Assembly: GCF_002878395.1 (NCBI RefSeq)
Contig: NC_061115.1
Location: 158,275,160-158,339,159 of the forward strand
Length of the DNA stretch: 64,000 nucleotides
Source of the DNA: Capsicum annuum
Lineage: Eukaryota > Streptophyta > Magnoliopsida > Solanales > Solanaceae
Reading direction: 5' to 3'
Shown here: positions 46,847 through 59,229 of the stretch, one piece after another
How the letters are laid out: each line of letters opens with the position of its first letter
Position numbering within the stretch: position 1 is the first letter of the stretch
Notes under the pieces: model-generated
The model's database searches: none
What the model saw: the letters and a program-made list of their open reading frames with translations, nothing else
What the model was told of the DNA's origin: nothing
Translations under genes and position numbers: made by a program

Positions 46847-48614
46847 TTTATTTTTGGCCAAACACATATGTGACCCTTTAGATTTGTCCAAAATTTTCAT
46901 TCAAACACTTAAACTTTTCCTTGTTTCAATTCAATACAAAACTAATACACAAGTTTGTTCCTATCAAATACAAAAGGCTGACTTGGCACAATTTGTGGGC
47001 TACACAATATTTAGGCGTGTGACTGTTGGCTAACGTGGATCACAATGATAGTATTATCATAGCTAAAAGCTTTATTTATACCCTAATTTCTTTTACATGA
47101 TTTTCATTATCATCTTCTTCATCGTTTGTCTAATTTTGTTTGTCTAAATTAGCTCGTAGAAACAAATCTCTTTCTAATTCTTGTGTGTTTTAGGTCCTTA
47201 TTATGAATTTCATTATGATTTTTTCCTCCAACTTCTATCAGAATTGTTTCTATGTCAATTTCGTCAAACTTGTTGAAGACATCTTCCATTGACGTTTATC
47301 GTCGTTGTTTCTACGTGGCATTCTTTTTAAATATATGGAATAATTTTTTTCACGTCAGATGCATAAGTACTTGCATTTATTTATGAAATAAAAAAGAGAA
47401 AAATATAGCCCCGAACTATGATAAATGGTACATATATATCCTCCGTCATACTTTGGGTACATATAAGCCCCTACCGTTAATGAAATGGTACGTATATGCT
47501 CCTTACATTAACAGTAGGGGTATATTTGTACTTAAAACATGATGAAAGGTATATATGTACCATTTACAATAATTTGAGGGGTATATTTGTCTCTTGTTCA
47601 CTTTAATTTTTTTATCCCAAATAATTAACTCAAATCTACTACCCAACCAAATAATGCCATCAAGATCAATTTCAAACCAACTCGACCCAACCTCAATTTT
47701 TTTTTCTAAACATGATACTCCATCTATTTTTCTTTTAAACATGAACCCCAATCAAATTGTAGCTATTGATCATTGCTGCTAGTTGATGTGTATTGGTTGG
47801 AGGGAGTGGAGATTAGGTCGGAGATGGCCAAAGCTAGGGGTGCAGTTATGGTTCGACGATGGGGTGTTTTCGATTTGATGGAGACGGTGGCTATGTGGTA
47901 TTACCGATGGTGCGTAGTATTTTTCAATGGAATTTTGCTAGTTTTTAAAATATGAGGTGTTCAATTTATTTGGTGCAGTTTTTGGATGTTATGGGTTAAT
48001 TATTTTTATTTTAAAAAAAATTGATAGTAGTGGAGTGGAATTCGCGGGTATATTTTTTCAATTGAAATGGTGGAGATAGTGTAGTTACTTGTTGTTCATT
48101 GTAATGTTATTATTGCTTGTGTATTATTGTTGGTGTTGTTAATAGAGATTTAGAATAGGCGTCTCTTAATTTTTAATTGGGATCGAGTCGGATAGTGAGT
48201 TTAGTGGATCGGGTAGTGAAACAAGGTTAATTATTTAGGATAAAAAAATTAAAATGATAAAGGACAAATATTAACTCGAACTATGATAAATGGTACGTAT
48301 ATACCCTCCGTCATATTTTGAAAATACATATTCCCTTACCATTGGTGTGAAGGTATATACATATCATTTCATTAACAGAAGGGACATATGTGTACCCAAA
48401 GTATGGAAGAGGATATATACATACCATTTATCATAGTTTAGGAGTATATTTGTCCCTTTTCTGTTTATGAAATGTGCCAAATTAACTTTTGGTATCTGAT
48501 AGGAACAAACTTGTGAATAGTTTGGGTTCGATTGTAATAAGACAAAGTTCAAGTGTCTAAATAAAAATTCTGGACAGGTATGAAGGGCCACATATGTGTT
48601 CGACCTTTAATTTT
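46847..48614. mobile_element. Mutator-like MITE with long foldback arms, 9-bp TSD (8/9)
   Basis: The left end GGCCAAACACATATGTGACCC (46856) is the inverse of the right end finishing 'cacatatgtgttcgacc' at 48605. Inverted similarity continues inward ('acaagtttgttcctatcaaat' at 46950 against 'tgataggaacaaacttgtg' at 48497). Flanks TTTATTTTT (46847-46855) and TTTAATTTT (48606-48614) match at 8 of 9. No transposase. A second foldback at 47394-48457 lies inside. Confidence 0.78.
47394..48457. mobile_element. Nested foldback element with self-palindromic arms
   Basis: 47394-47595 is itself a hairpin ('ccgaactatgataaatggtac' against 'gtaccatttacaataatttg'). 48262-48457 is another. The whole block 47394-47640 is also the inverse of about 48215-48457 ('aattttttatcccaaataat' against 'attatttaggataaaaaaatt'). 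No clear target duplication was seen. Confidence 0.65.
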
Positions 48615-48615
48615 A

Positions 48616-49797
48616 GGGAAGAGTTAAATTTACCCTCTACTTTAGAAAATTAGAAAAATATACCCTTCGTCATATTTTGGGATCAAATTTACCCTGATAT
48701 CATACTTTGAGGCTAAATTTATGCCTCTATTTTAAAAAATTGACTAAATATGCCCTTCGTCATACTTTGGGACCGTATGTACCCTTGTTGGTAAGAAACT
48801 TGTCACTTGTATCATTTCCTTAACAAAAAAAGCCCAAGTCAACATTAAATGACTCATTTTTTAAAAAATAAAATACACGATAACCTAATTTGCCCGATCT
48901 GATCTACAAAAAATTCACAAACAAATATACTCCTCCCTTAGTTCTGTTGGTCGATTTTTTTCAAAGAACAAATATACTTCACTTTCAACGTGCAACACTT
49001 GTAAGTTGTTTATAAGTGAACAGAAAGTAAATAAAATGGGATAATGCAGAAGCATGAAACTAGAAAAAATGTCTATTATAAACTCCATTCCTATCCAGTT
49101 ATGTTCAAATTTTAAAAGTTGATATACAATTTTATGTGCATCTAGATTCTAGAATCAGTGGATAAATTTTCTGAGCAAGTGCCATGATAAAAAGTTTGTA
49201 TAGATCCAAATTGTATAAAAAGACATAAAAATGACGAGATGTCACAATTAACACATAGGGAAACCTCTTAACTCAATCATCTAGAGAAATATTCAATGAC
49301 CTAATCTGTTGCATTTTACCATCAAGTGTCATTTTGCATGAGCTCTGCACTTATGAAGATTCATGAACTGAGTAAGGGGTATATTTGTTTGTGTTTGCAC
49401 TGATATAGACCCATTTTTCATGAGCTATGCACTGATAAATATCTAGTGACTTTATCTCGTTGAAAACTTTGATCAACAGAACTGAAAGGGATATATTTAT
49501 TTGTCTTTTTTGTGGCTTAAGTCAGTTAGATTAGGTGTGTTTTATTTTTAAAAATTGAGATATTAAACATTGATTTGGATTTTTCTATTAAAGGAAGGGC
49601 CATGTGAAAAGTTTCTTAACAATGAGGGTAAGTTTGACTTTAAAGTATGATATTGAAGATAAATTTGATCCTAAAGTATGACAAAAGGTATATTTAGTCA
49701 ATTTTCAAAGTAGAAAGACACATGTGGCCCCAAAGTATGACAAATAATATATTTATCCAATTTTACCAAGTAGAGGGGTAAATTTGACCCTTTTCCC
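48616..49797. mobile_element. Inverted-repeat element
   Basis: The left end 'gggaagagttaaatttaccctc' is mirrored at the right end 'gggtaaatttgacccttttccc' (49776-49797). Inverted words 'cgtcatactttggg' and 'cccaaagtatgac' recur along both arms. The target duplication is not convincing (6 of 9). The core 48840-49600 has no gene. Confidence 0.6.
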
Positions 49798-50718
49798 TGA
49801 TCTTTATCGTCAGTATTTATGTTGTGCATGTCCTTTTCGCCGGAAAGTTTAGATTTGTACGTAATCGTAGTTTACACCAATTTTAACAGGTCTTTTGGTC
49901 ATACAATTTAAACTTTAAAGTGAAAGTTTTGATTTGAAATTTGTGTTTGTTTATGATATTTGAATAAAATCTCAGTTCCAATTTGAAATTTTACTGTTAA
50001 ATGTCAAATTCACCTAAAAGATTGAATTTCAATTTTATGTTTGTGATTTTAATCTTTAAAAGAAAAATTAAAACCTGATCTATAAATTTATATTTTGCTA
50101 AATTCAAAAGAACCACATAGATATATGTCGATATTCTCAGATGTATATTCAGTACTCAAATATCTCAGTTGGGTTGTATGTCAGACGTATGCTTGAACCT
50201 CAATGGCCCTTTCTGTACATACAGTTTGTTTATTAGAACTTGTTCGATGTTTCAATTCCATGTACTTTCAAATGTCGATTAGGTTATATTATAATAGCTA
50301 AGTCATCTAATGCCGTTCTGGCTAATCCAGATTGGGGAGTGACATAGTGGGATCTTTAAACCCTAGCCAAATTCGTGCGAATATCAAGGCTAGCACAAGG
50401 GTGATCATATAATCTCTGCCATAAATCTATGTGAAAACATAAAAGGTTTTTGGTGTTCATTTATTTTCAAAACGAGAGGTACAATAATATAGTAGACTCG
50501 GATACAACATCAAATTTCGTACAACATTGACAACTCGATTTGTTCATCTTCACGACTTCTCCAATTATTATAGCTCTTATGGCTAGACAACAAACTATAC
50601 TGTAGCAGCATGTTGAGACACCCAATTAGAAGTTTACTACACAACAAACTCAATTTCTGATCAAGTCACGACAAACGAGAAAGGTTAATAAACAACAAAA
50701 GCTTATAAGAAAGGCAGG
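49798..50718. other. No recognisable feature
   Basis: AT-rich and non-coding. Confidence 0.55.
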
Positions 50719-51085
50719 TCAAATTGGATCATTACAAGTCTCTAGTGCATACGAGATTAGCACCTGTGAAATGATCAATTCATCAGTAGCTTCGGTAATA
50801 TACATACAACTCTCAACATACCTTACCAAATCTGCATGTCGAGGGAGATGGGTTGCCACACCTGGGGTACAATTAACCAAATTGTTCAAGTTAAAACAGG
50901 ATGAGAAAGAAGGTGAAAGAAAACACACAAAATGGAGGAATGGAAACGCATTCACCAAGTTCATATGCTTTGGCTGCAATACTAGCAACTATGTGAGCTG
51001 AGGATTTTTTGATATCAACAATAGGAGGGTATATCATTCCCTTAGCATAATGTTCCTCAGTTACTTGGGAAGCCAATGCTTTCAC
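50719..51085 (-). pseudogene. 3' fragment of an NADP-malic enzyme gene, intron retained
   Basis: The exon at 51083-50956 encodes [21 protein letters not shown] and then [16 protein letters not shown]. This is the conserved C-terminal region of plant NADP-malic enzyme, which decarboxylates malate to pyruvate. A 94-nt intron (50955-50862) with GT (GTGAATG) and AG (CCCCAG) borders follows. The next exon (50861 down) gives GVATHLPRHADLVRYVESCM, joined in phase at the Gly codon. The usual C-terminal end is replaced by unrelated residues to a stop at 50719. The upstream catalytic and NADP-binding exons are absent: the sequence to 51244 is not clearly coding and a Copia LTR begins at 51245. The intron shows a genomic (not mRNA-derived) origin. 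Confidence 0.8.
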
Positions 51086-51239
51086 TATTTCTCAGAAAAT
51101 AAACTCGTATTAGAAAAGGATAATAAGCCCTGCAAGCACCAAAGAAGCTGTCCCCTTCAATAGCGGAATCAACCATCCGAAATGAGCATATCAGTATCAT
51201 GAGTCCCTTATACAATTTAAAGTACTTTTATCAATGTAT
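51086..51239. other. Short non-coding spacer, perhaps decayed malic-enzyme intron/exon
   Basis: The minus strand has a weak resemblance to an upstream exon but no supported frame. Confidence 0.3.
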
Positions 51240-51244
51240 CCCTT

Positions 51245-51641
51245 GTTGAAATTTCAACACATACACAGAGCCAATGTGCAACGAAAAGTTAAATAAAAAT
51301 GTACATTCAGCCATTATTGTTCAAGTGTTGTGAAGAATAACCTTTGTTAAAACCTTAAGAAGAAAAGATGCAAAGAGACGCCTAAGAAATTTCTAGCCTA
51401 TGCCTATCAAAGTTATCTAGACTGATGGAGTCACAGACGTATTTATAGGTAGGCTAGGGACTCTTAGTAAAATAACTTTAACCCTAGGGACTTTCATAGT
51501 TATTTCTTGCCGTCAAAGAAATATCATATATACATAACTTGGAGGAAAAGTAATTGACTGATTTAATACTTTACTTGGGAGACAAGATAAATTCCTATAT
51601 GTGGGTCATTAATACATAATATTATACGTAATATTCTTACA
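51245..51641 (-). repeat. 3' LTR of the minus-strand Copia
   Basis: 397 bp, direct repeat of 57295-57699. The ends TGTTGAAATTTCAACA form a short perfect palindrome at the TG side. Confidence 0.9.
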
Positions 51642-51652
51642 TTTTCCCACTT
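51642..51652 (-). other. Polypurine tract
   Basis: Minus strand AAGTGGGAAAA directly before the 3' LTR. Confidence 0.7.
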
Positions 51653-52039
51653 GACTCACATATCAAAATTAGACAATCCTTTATGAGTGAAAATAAACAA
51701 TATGGCCATAAAGGCATAAACACATATTCACTCAACTTAATAGTTATGCAAAAATCACTTTTATCAAGAATATATTAATACAAGAATCATGGCGGTCATG
51801 CTCTTAATCAAACACTTCCTTTCATGTATACGATGTACAATATGTTTCAAATAAAGTGTCCAACAACTTTATTAATGATCTTAATATAAGTCATTCAAAG
51901 TCCAACTTTATTTGATCCACTGATCACTTTATAATACATGAAAATAAAAAAAATATGCATGTTCACGTATATAAAAATAATAATATCTAGACAAATTTGT
52001 TAGAGAATATAACAAGATTGCAATGAGTTACTGAGTCCC

Positions 52040-52640
52040 ATACGGGTCGCATGATACTTGAAAATATTGGTTGGTAAACCTTTAGTCATAGGATCAACAA
52101 TCATCAAAGTAGTACTAACATATTCAAAACTCACATCTTACTTCTTGACATGGTCTCTAACAATCAAATACTTTATGTTGATGTACTTACTTTGGCTGCC
52201 ACTCTTATTATTCTTCGAAAAGAATACCGCAGCTGAATTATCACAAAACAATCTTAATGGTCTTGCAATAGAATCAACAACTTTAAAACCTAAAGCAAAG
52301 TTCTTCAAGCATAACGCCTGTGATATAGCTTCATATCATTCCTACTACAAAGGCAATATCAGGTCTAGTGCAGACCAATGCGTACATAAGGCTCCCAACA
52401 AGTGAAGCATATGGAATGAATTTCATTTGCTTTTGTTCTAATGCATTTTGTGGGCATTGATTTAATGAGAATTTGTCACCTTTAATGATAGGTGCTGCTA
52501 TAGGTGAACAATTTTTCATTCCGTATCTTTTCAATATTCTTTCAATGTAGGCTCTTTGAGATAGTCCAAGCAATCGTTGAGATCTATCTCTATGAATCTC
52601 TAAGCCAATGACATATGAGGCTTCACCCATATCCTTCATT
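52040..52640 (-). pseudogene. Copia RT C-terminus and RNase H
   Basis: 52331-52639 reads MKDMGEASYVIGLEI, LLGLSQRAYIERILKRYGM, YASLVGSLMYALVCTRPDIA. The region 52050-52330 continues in other frames with FCDNSAAV, KYINIKYLIVRD and DPMTKGLP. The segment linking the two is deleted or frameshifted near 52331. Confidence 0.85.
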
Positions 52641-53330
52641 TTAAAATTTTGGATAAGAAAATTTTTGTCTCATGCAATAATCCTAAATCATTACTAACAA
52701 GTAAAATGTCATCCACATATAGGACTAGGAAAATATATTTACTCCCACTTATCTTAAAGTATATACATTGATCAATGATGTTCTCTGTAAATTAGAATGA
52801 AAAAACAACATTATGAAATTTAATATACCATTGGCAAGAAGCCTGTTTTAGTCCATAAATAGATTTATTCAACTTGCAAATTAGGTGACTTTCATTCTTA
52901 TCACTAAATCCTTTAGGCTGACACATGTACACCTCTTCTTCAAGATCTCCATTCAAGAAAGTCATTTTCACATCCATTTAATATAGCTCAAAATCAAAAT
53001 GAGCTACCAATTCCATGATTATTCTTAATGAATCCTTCTTTAACACAGGAGAGAAGGTTTTATGCTAATCAATACTTTTTTTTTGAGTGAAACCCTTGGC
53101 TAAAAAATTCTAGCTTTATGTTGCTCAACATTACTAGATGAGTCTCTTTTGGTTTTATAAACCCATTTAGATCCGATAGTAGAGACTCCTTTTGGTAATT
53201 CAACGAGAATTCAGACTTTATTTATAGCCATAGATTCTATTTCTTCTTTCATTGCATCATACCAAAGTGCGGAGTAATGGCTTGTGAAAATGAACATGGA
53301 TCATCTTTTAGTCCAATATCATAATCAGAC
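52641..53330 (-). pseudogene. Copia reverse transcriptase
   Basis: 52792-52977 has [21 protein letters not shown] and [11 protein letters not shown]. The YVDD box is at 52708-52719. Upstream (53000-53200) an RT N-terminal region (GSKWVYKTKR) is visible in broken frames. Confidence 0.85.
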
Positions 53331-53825
53331 TCTAGAAGATATACAACATAGTCACTAGAAATTGTTGATATACAAACTCTTGAGGATCTTCTCACTTCTA
53401 CTGGTTCAGGTGATCCTTCAACAATGGATTCAGGTAAAGCGGGTTGTTCTTCATGTGGCTCATGAAGTAGTGGTGGCTCTTGAAATTGTTGCTCTTCAGG
53501 TAATTCATGAGAATTTAACTGGTTTGCATTAAGTTTTCAGTATATAAAGGTACCATAAGTGGTTCATTTATCTCTTTTAGTTCCACTACTTGAGTTGAAC
53601 CACTCCCACTTAATTTCTGTTCCTCAAGAAATTTAGCATTTGTAGCCTCAACAATTTTAGGAGAATGAGAAGGACAATAAAACCTGAATCCTTTAGAGTT
53701 AACCACATAGACTATAAAGAAACCACTTATTGTTCGTTTATCCAATTTTTTTTTAAAATATGGATTATAAATCCTCTCTTAGTTGGACATCCCCAAACAT
53801 GTAACTGGATTAAACTAGATTTTCA
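53331..53825 (-). pseudogene. Copia integrase-RT linker region
   Basis: Contains frame 53515-53745 and Gln/Ser/Glu-rich sequence with stops. The end of integrase (NKRTISGFFIVYV-like KGFRFYCPSH) is at about 53655-53740. Confidence 0.65.
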
Positions 53826-54590
53826 TCATTTAAATAATTCAAAAGGTGTCTTGGGAACAACCTTGGATAGAACTCTATTTAAAATAGACATAGCAACTTT
53901 TAAGGCTTCACTCCATAAGGATAAAGATAAACTTAATCTACTAATCATGTTTCTTACTATGTCCATTAATGTCCAATCCATTCTTTCGGCCACAACAAAC
54001 GATTTTACCTTTTTTTTCAAGGAACTCAACAAATAGACCTTTAACTTATCCCTTTTCTGTGTACCTATCATAATATTCTCCACCCGTATCAGACCTTATA
54101 ATTTTGATCTGATCTCTAATTTATTTCTCTACTTCTCTTTTAAAAACTTTAAAAGCATTAAGTGCTTTTGATTTATTAAACAAAAGATAGAAATACATAT
54201 ATCTTGAATAATCATCAACAAATGATATGAAATATCTTTCACCATTCAAGCAAAGGGTAGGAAAAAGTCCACAAATATCTATATGTATGATCTTAAGCAA
54301 TTGAGGACTCCATTTGGCACCTTTAGTGGATTTGTTGATCTGCTTACCATTTATGCAGTCCACACAAGTCCCAAAGTCAGAAAAATCAAGAATTCTAAGA
54401 ACTCCATCATTTCCTAACCTTTTGATTCTTTCAATAGAGATATGTCCCAATCTCTTGTGCCAAAGACTTGATGAGTTCTCATTGATAATACATTGTTTAG
54501 TGCCGATTTCTTTATTATGCAGAGTTATGACATTACATTCAGTTGTGGGGGACAACTCAAATTTAAATAACTTTCCATACAAATTTCAAA
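53826..54590 (-). pseudogene. Copia integrase
   Basis: 54121-54582 begins LFKFELSPTTECNV, then LWHKRLGHISIERIKRL and CVDCINGKQ (HHCC zinc motif), then IHIDICGLFPT and FVDDYSRYMYFYLL (first catalytic Asp region). 53826-54083 continues with the later core in another frame; the acidic Glu block reads VAERMDWTLMD. A frame break near 54100 removes part of the region with the second Asp. Confidence 0.85.
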
Positions 54591-54961
54591 ACCAATAACT
54601 TTATTGCCTTTAAAAAGTTTCATTATAGACAAATAAAAATTAAAATCATAACCATCTATGGATAGAAAGAAAAATTAAATTCTTAAAATATGATGAAAAA
54701 AGTATTTTCTTAATCTAATTGAAAAATCATCTTTAAAAAATGAGACTATAAGTTTCCATATGTGATGCCGTCCTATTGCTAGAATAAATATTTTATTCTC
54801 TTTTCATCGGTTTTCATAGAGTTAAAAAATCCTGCATGATTTTGGCAGTGTGAGTTGTGGAACTAGAATCGATCCACTATGTATTATCAGCAACTTTAAT
54901 GAAACTATATCATAACTTGCAAAGGTAAAATTACCTTTCTTCTGGAGCCACTTCTTATACT

Positions 54962-55559
54962 TCAGGAAATCTTTCTTTCAGTGTCCTTTTTTTTGCAGAA
55001 ATGGCAAGTGTCTTTGTCAAGACTACCCTTCTTTTTCATAGAAACACTTTTGCCCTTTATTGTATTTTTCTTATCCTGAGTCACTAAATTTGCACTTTCG
55101 GGTGCCTCATGTTTCAACCTCTCCTCTTCTTGCACATACATAGTCAAGAGTTCATTGATTGACCATTTATCTTTATGTGCATTGTAAGATATCTTGAATG
55201 GACCATATTCTGTAGGCTGAGAGTGGAGAATAAAATGCATAAGAAATGGTACAGACATATCAACCTCAAGGGACTTGAGTTTGGTAGAAATATCTCATTT
55301 TCATAATGTGCTCACTCACTGTACGACTTCTATCAAATGTCATACTTAAGAGCCTCTTCATAAGGGTGCTGGCCAACGCCTTATCAGAGGTTACAAATTG
55401 TTCATCAATTGCCTTCATGTAAGCTTTGACATTGTTGTTGTTAGGGATAGAACTCCTAATGCTTTGACTTACATGAACCTTTATCAGCATTACGCTCAAG
55501 CGATTAGATCGCTCCAACCGCTCATAAAAAGACTTATCCTCTGGCATATTTGATTCCAC
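54962..55559 (-). pseudogene. Copia gag
   Basis: 55266-55559 reads MESNMPEDKSFYERLERSNR, VKAYMKAIDEQFVTSDKALA, LMKRLLSMTFDRSRTVSEHI. 54962-55258 continues in another frame with FILHSQPTEYGPFKISYN and NELLTMYVQEEERLKHE, and the start of the zinc knuckle (CHFCKKKD). Typical of Tork/Tnt1-like gag. Confidence 0.85.
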
Positions 55560-57280
55560 AAGCTAAGATGGTTCTTCCACACAAAGTGCAAAATCAAGAT
55601 CCGAACACCCTAAAGTGAGAAGGACTTTCTCCTTCCATTTAGTAAGATTATCACCAGACAATATTAGAATTTGAGAATTTTCGTTAAATAGAGCAGTAGA
55701 AAAAGTTGTGTTACCTGCAAAATAAGGATACACATATTTAAGCTATGAAACACATAACCATTAAAATGAATCGCGTAAATACCAATTCTTAAGTAATTTC
55801 TAAACCTTTCTGTGGGAAGAAGTTGCACCCATGCATAGAATTACTTAACTTCATTAGACTAGTAAACTGAATAAAACTAGAAAATAATCCATATATGTGG
55901 GCATAGGATAATTTTTAAATAAAAAGATTTACTATCTATTCCAATTAATCTAACCAAACTAGTTACCTCTGTGTGGGGTAAGGTTACTATTTTGATAAGA
56001 TAATATGACTTTACTAGACGTCATTATTATATTTCAATCACTTAACTTTATGTGACTAAAGAAATTATTTTCTTTATAGCATATGCTCGGGATGTTGTGG
56101 CTAACCCAAACATATGATAAGAAGAACTCAGAATGACGTCTCACAATAGTTAATTTTAATAATTAACTTAAACAAAGTGTTAATTCTTAAAATTTAAATT
56201 GGATTGAATAGGCAGAGCCTACATCAAAGCAATCCGTTGTATAAAACATCTTTTATTAATTGAAGAAAAATCGTACAACAAAGAAATAGGCTGAGCCTAC
56301 ACGCCCTTTATTAAAACGGTAATTCTTTAGCCATAGTGATAATAGTTTGCATACGATAAGGGAATAGGCTGCGCCTACATGTTTCCCATTCATATTTCTT
56401 ATAATTAAGCAAGATATTATAAGAAGAATATGATACAATAATTAAATGTACAATTAAAACAATACTACTATTTTAAACCAAAAATAAAACCTGGTAGCAC
56501 TCTAATCAACTGTGATTCCTCTAGTTGAAAAAAAGATGCATCTCTTTTCTCTTCAAAAGTTGTCATGCATTTCTTTTCTATGTAGGTATACTTCGGCCTT
56601 CACTGACCATGTGAGGACTTTTTAGGAAAAAATCCCTGTTTTAAGAAGTTGAAAGAACATTTTCGCCGTATCCTTTACAAGCTTTTACATGAAGCAATAA
56701 ATGAGTTAAACATTAATTCGGATTGACTCTGGTTCATTTAGAAAATATGGTTCGGGGGACTATATGTGGAGAAATTTGACATAAATTGATACCAACACCT
56801 CAGAATTTGGTACCTCAACTCCATTAACAACTACTTATGAATCCTTTTTCAGTTTACACTCAGATTTCTCATCTCTTCGACTTTCTCCGATTGACGTTGA
56901 AGCCAAAGAAAAGGGGGGAAAGGGCACAAAACGTAGTTACCACACCCATTCCCATTCCATTGTTGATTTGAATAGCTAAGTGACATAACTAAAATACTTT
57001 ATTAAGAATAATTCAAATAGCCAAATGAAAAACTTCTTAGTACACCATGGCCAATTCAGTAACTATATTGATTTAAGCATGGTTGCATTTAGAGATAATG
57101 AATTACAAACTTAAAGGAAATATTTCAAGTAATTATAGCATATTCACAAAACAAATTAATGAGACAAGTTCTATTCCATAAGTCATTATCTCAAGTGAAC
57201 AGTGAGAATTCATTGAATAGATTCCTACAATGAACTATTTGTGAATATAACGAAACACTGAACAACATAGCTAAAACTGG
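55560..57280 (-). other. 5' non-coding leader of the minus-strand Copia
   Basis: No supported coding. On the plus strand the motif 'aggctgagcctacacgcc' and similar ('aggcagagcctacat', 'aggctgcgcctacatg') occurs three times at about 56210, 56289 and 56368. Confidence 0.5.
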
Positions 57281-57292
57281 CTCATGATACCA
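57281..57292 (-). other. Primer-binding site of the minus-strand Copia
   Basis: Minus strand TGGTATCATGAG directly inside the 5' LTR (two bases from 57295), a near match to the tRNA-iMet primer site TGGTATCAGAGC. Confidence 0.8.
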
Positions 57293-57294
57293 CA

Positions 57295-57699
57295 TGTTGA
57301 AATTTCAACACATACACAGAGCCAATATGCAGTGGAAAAATAAATAGAAATGTATCTTCATCCATTATTGTTCAAGTGTTATGAAGAATAACCTTTGTCA
57401 AAACCTTAAGAAGAGAAGATGCAAAGAGACACCTAAGAATATTCTAGGCTAAGCCAATCAAAGTTATTCAGACTCATGGAGTCACAGGCATATTTATAGG
57501 TAGACTAGAGACTCTTAGGAAAATAAATTTGACCCTAGGGACTTTCATAGTTATTTATTGCCATAAAAGAAATACCATATATACATAACTTGGAGGAAAA
57601 GTAATTAACTGATTTAATACTTTAATTGGGAGACAAGGTAAATTTCTTACCAAAATATGTGAGTCATTAATACGTAATATTATATGTAGTATTCTTACA
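57295..57699 (-). repeat. 5' LTR of the minus-strand Copia
   Basis: 405 bp, same ends as the 3' LTR. Confidence 0.9.
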
Positions 57700-57704
57700 C
57701 CCCC

Positions 57705-58600
57705 AATTAAATTCAGGTTGGACACACCCCTGGTCCCTTCTCAATTAATGATCATGGTAATTTGAACAAGGACATAGTAGGATGATTATAACCAAATTAT
57801 TCCTGAAAGATTACAAGAACACTTAAAAAGAAATACAAACACAACCTAAAAAGAGCACTCAAAAAGGATTAGAGGTAGAATCATTGGTGAAGACCACATG
57901 TGTGGTAGGATATTTTGCCAACAACTCAAAAGCATTGCGGTTTACGAAATCTTCAAACTGAGAATGAAACTACAAACTTCTGTTATATTAGATAAATTTC
58001 AAATTATTGACATGTATGGGAATTTTTTCACCATGATTTTGCTTAAAAGCTATCATGAATTCATGAAGAAACTCATAATTGGAGAGAAACATAAGTTTTC
58101 AAGAAAGGGTTGTACACAACTATAGAGCTTGATATTAGACATTGATTATTTTTGTAGTGGTTTTATATTCTTAAACTAGAAGAGGATCCTTGGATTAACT
58201 GATAAAGTTATTGCCATGTGACGAGGTGGTCACATGCTATGAAAATAGCCTCTTGTAAAAATATGGGGTAAGTATGCGTACAATAAAAGGATTCTTTCTT
58301 CTTCATTCTAACTAAGTTTGATTTAATATTAGTATTCACGAGTGCAAGACCACCTCCGCAATCATGATGATTAGCAAAGTTTAAACTACGCAGCCATAAC
58401 CCTCCTTCACAATCATGATGAAAAAAGTGCTAGCACCATAAACAACAAATCCAAACTCAACCAAAATCTCATAATAGACACTCAAAAATCATCCGAAACA
58501 TCCTGAATACAAACCAATAGTGTAAATTGATCATAAAATACGTTTACAATGTGATCACCGATCCGAAGTTGTCTAGACCAAATCACTCTAGAGCGCCTCA
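57705..58600. other. No recognisable feature
   Basis: AT-rich. The 57898-58125 open frame has no domain. Confidence 0.5.
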
Positions 58601-59229
58601 AAATGCAAAGGCATAATACATAAACAGGATCTTTAACTTGACACTAAATTATAATTATGACCTTTAAATTTATCAGTGCACAAGTAGGCTTTTTAACTAT
58701 ACAAAAGTTGTACAAAAAAAATACTCCAATCCTACCTGGCAAAATGCGTGTATACACTCAAAACGATGCGCATTGGAGTTATTGAAATACTTTTTTGTTC
58801 AACTTTTGTATAGTTAAAGGGCCTACTAGTGCATTGGCAAAGTTCAAGGTCATAGTTATAATGTGTCTTTTTATTAGGTTGCAGCATCTAAGTGAATTAC
58901 TAATCCACGTAGGAGCGATTGAGTTTCACGTATGTAAGTTATAGAATTGGAGTGTTTTTTTATGAGTTAATACATAAAAATGACCCTAAACTTGACACTA
59001 AATTATAACTTTGATCTTAAACTTTGATAGTGCACAAATAGGACCTTTAACTATTCAAAACCTGAACAATTATGACCTCTGATTTTGCAATCCCATGCGT
59101 GAGTCTCATTCGCACCTACGTGGAAAAGTAATCCAATCACACGGTGCCACATCGTTAAAAAGGTTGACTTGGAGAGAGGTCATAATTATGCAGTTTTGAA
59201 TAGTTAAAGGTCATATTTATGCACTGTCA

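Larger units (their letters stand above)
51245..57699 (-). mobile_element. Ty1/Copia retrotransposon (minus strand)
   Basis: LTRs at 51245-51641 (397 bp) and 57295-57699 (405 bp), TGTTGAAATTTCAACAC ... TTCTTACA on the plus strand. Flanks are CCCCT (51240-51244) and CCCCC (57700-57704), one mismatch. Minus orientation is set by a Met-tRNA-type primer site next to 57295 and a purine tract next to 51641. Copia gag-integrase-RT-RNase H order is present but stops and frameshifts break all domains. Confidence 0.9.

Noticed and set aside
48607..49806. 9-bp target duplication for the 48.6-49.8 kb inverted-repeat element
   Set aside because: The flanks match at only 6 of 9 in AT-rich DNA, so I do not claim it.
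57898..58125. 75-codon open frame downstream of the minus-strand Copia
   Set aside because: No family resemblance.
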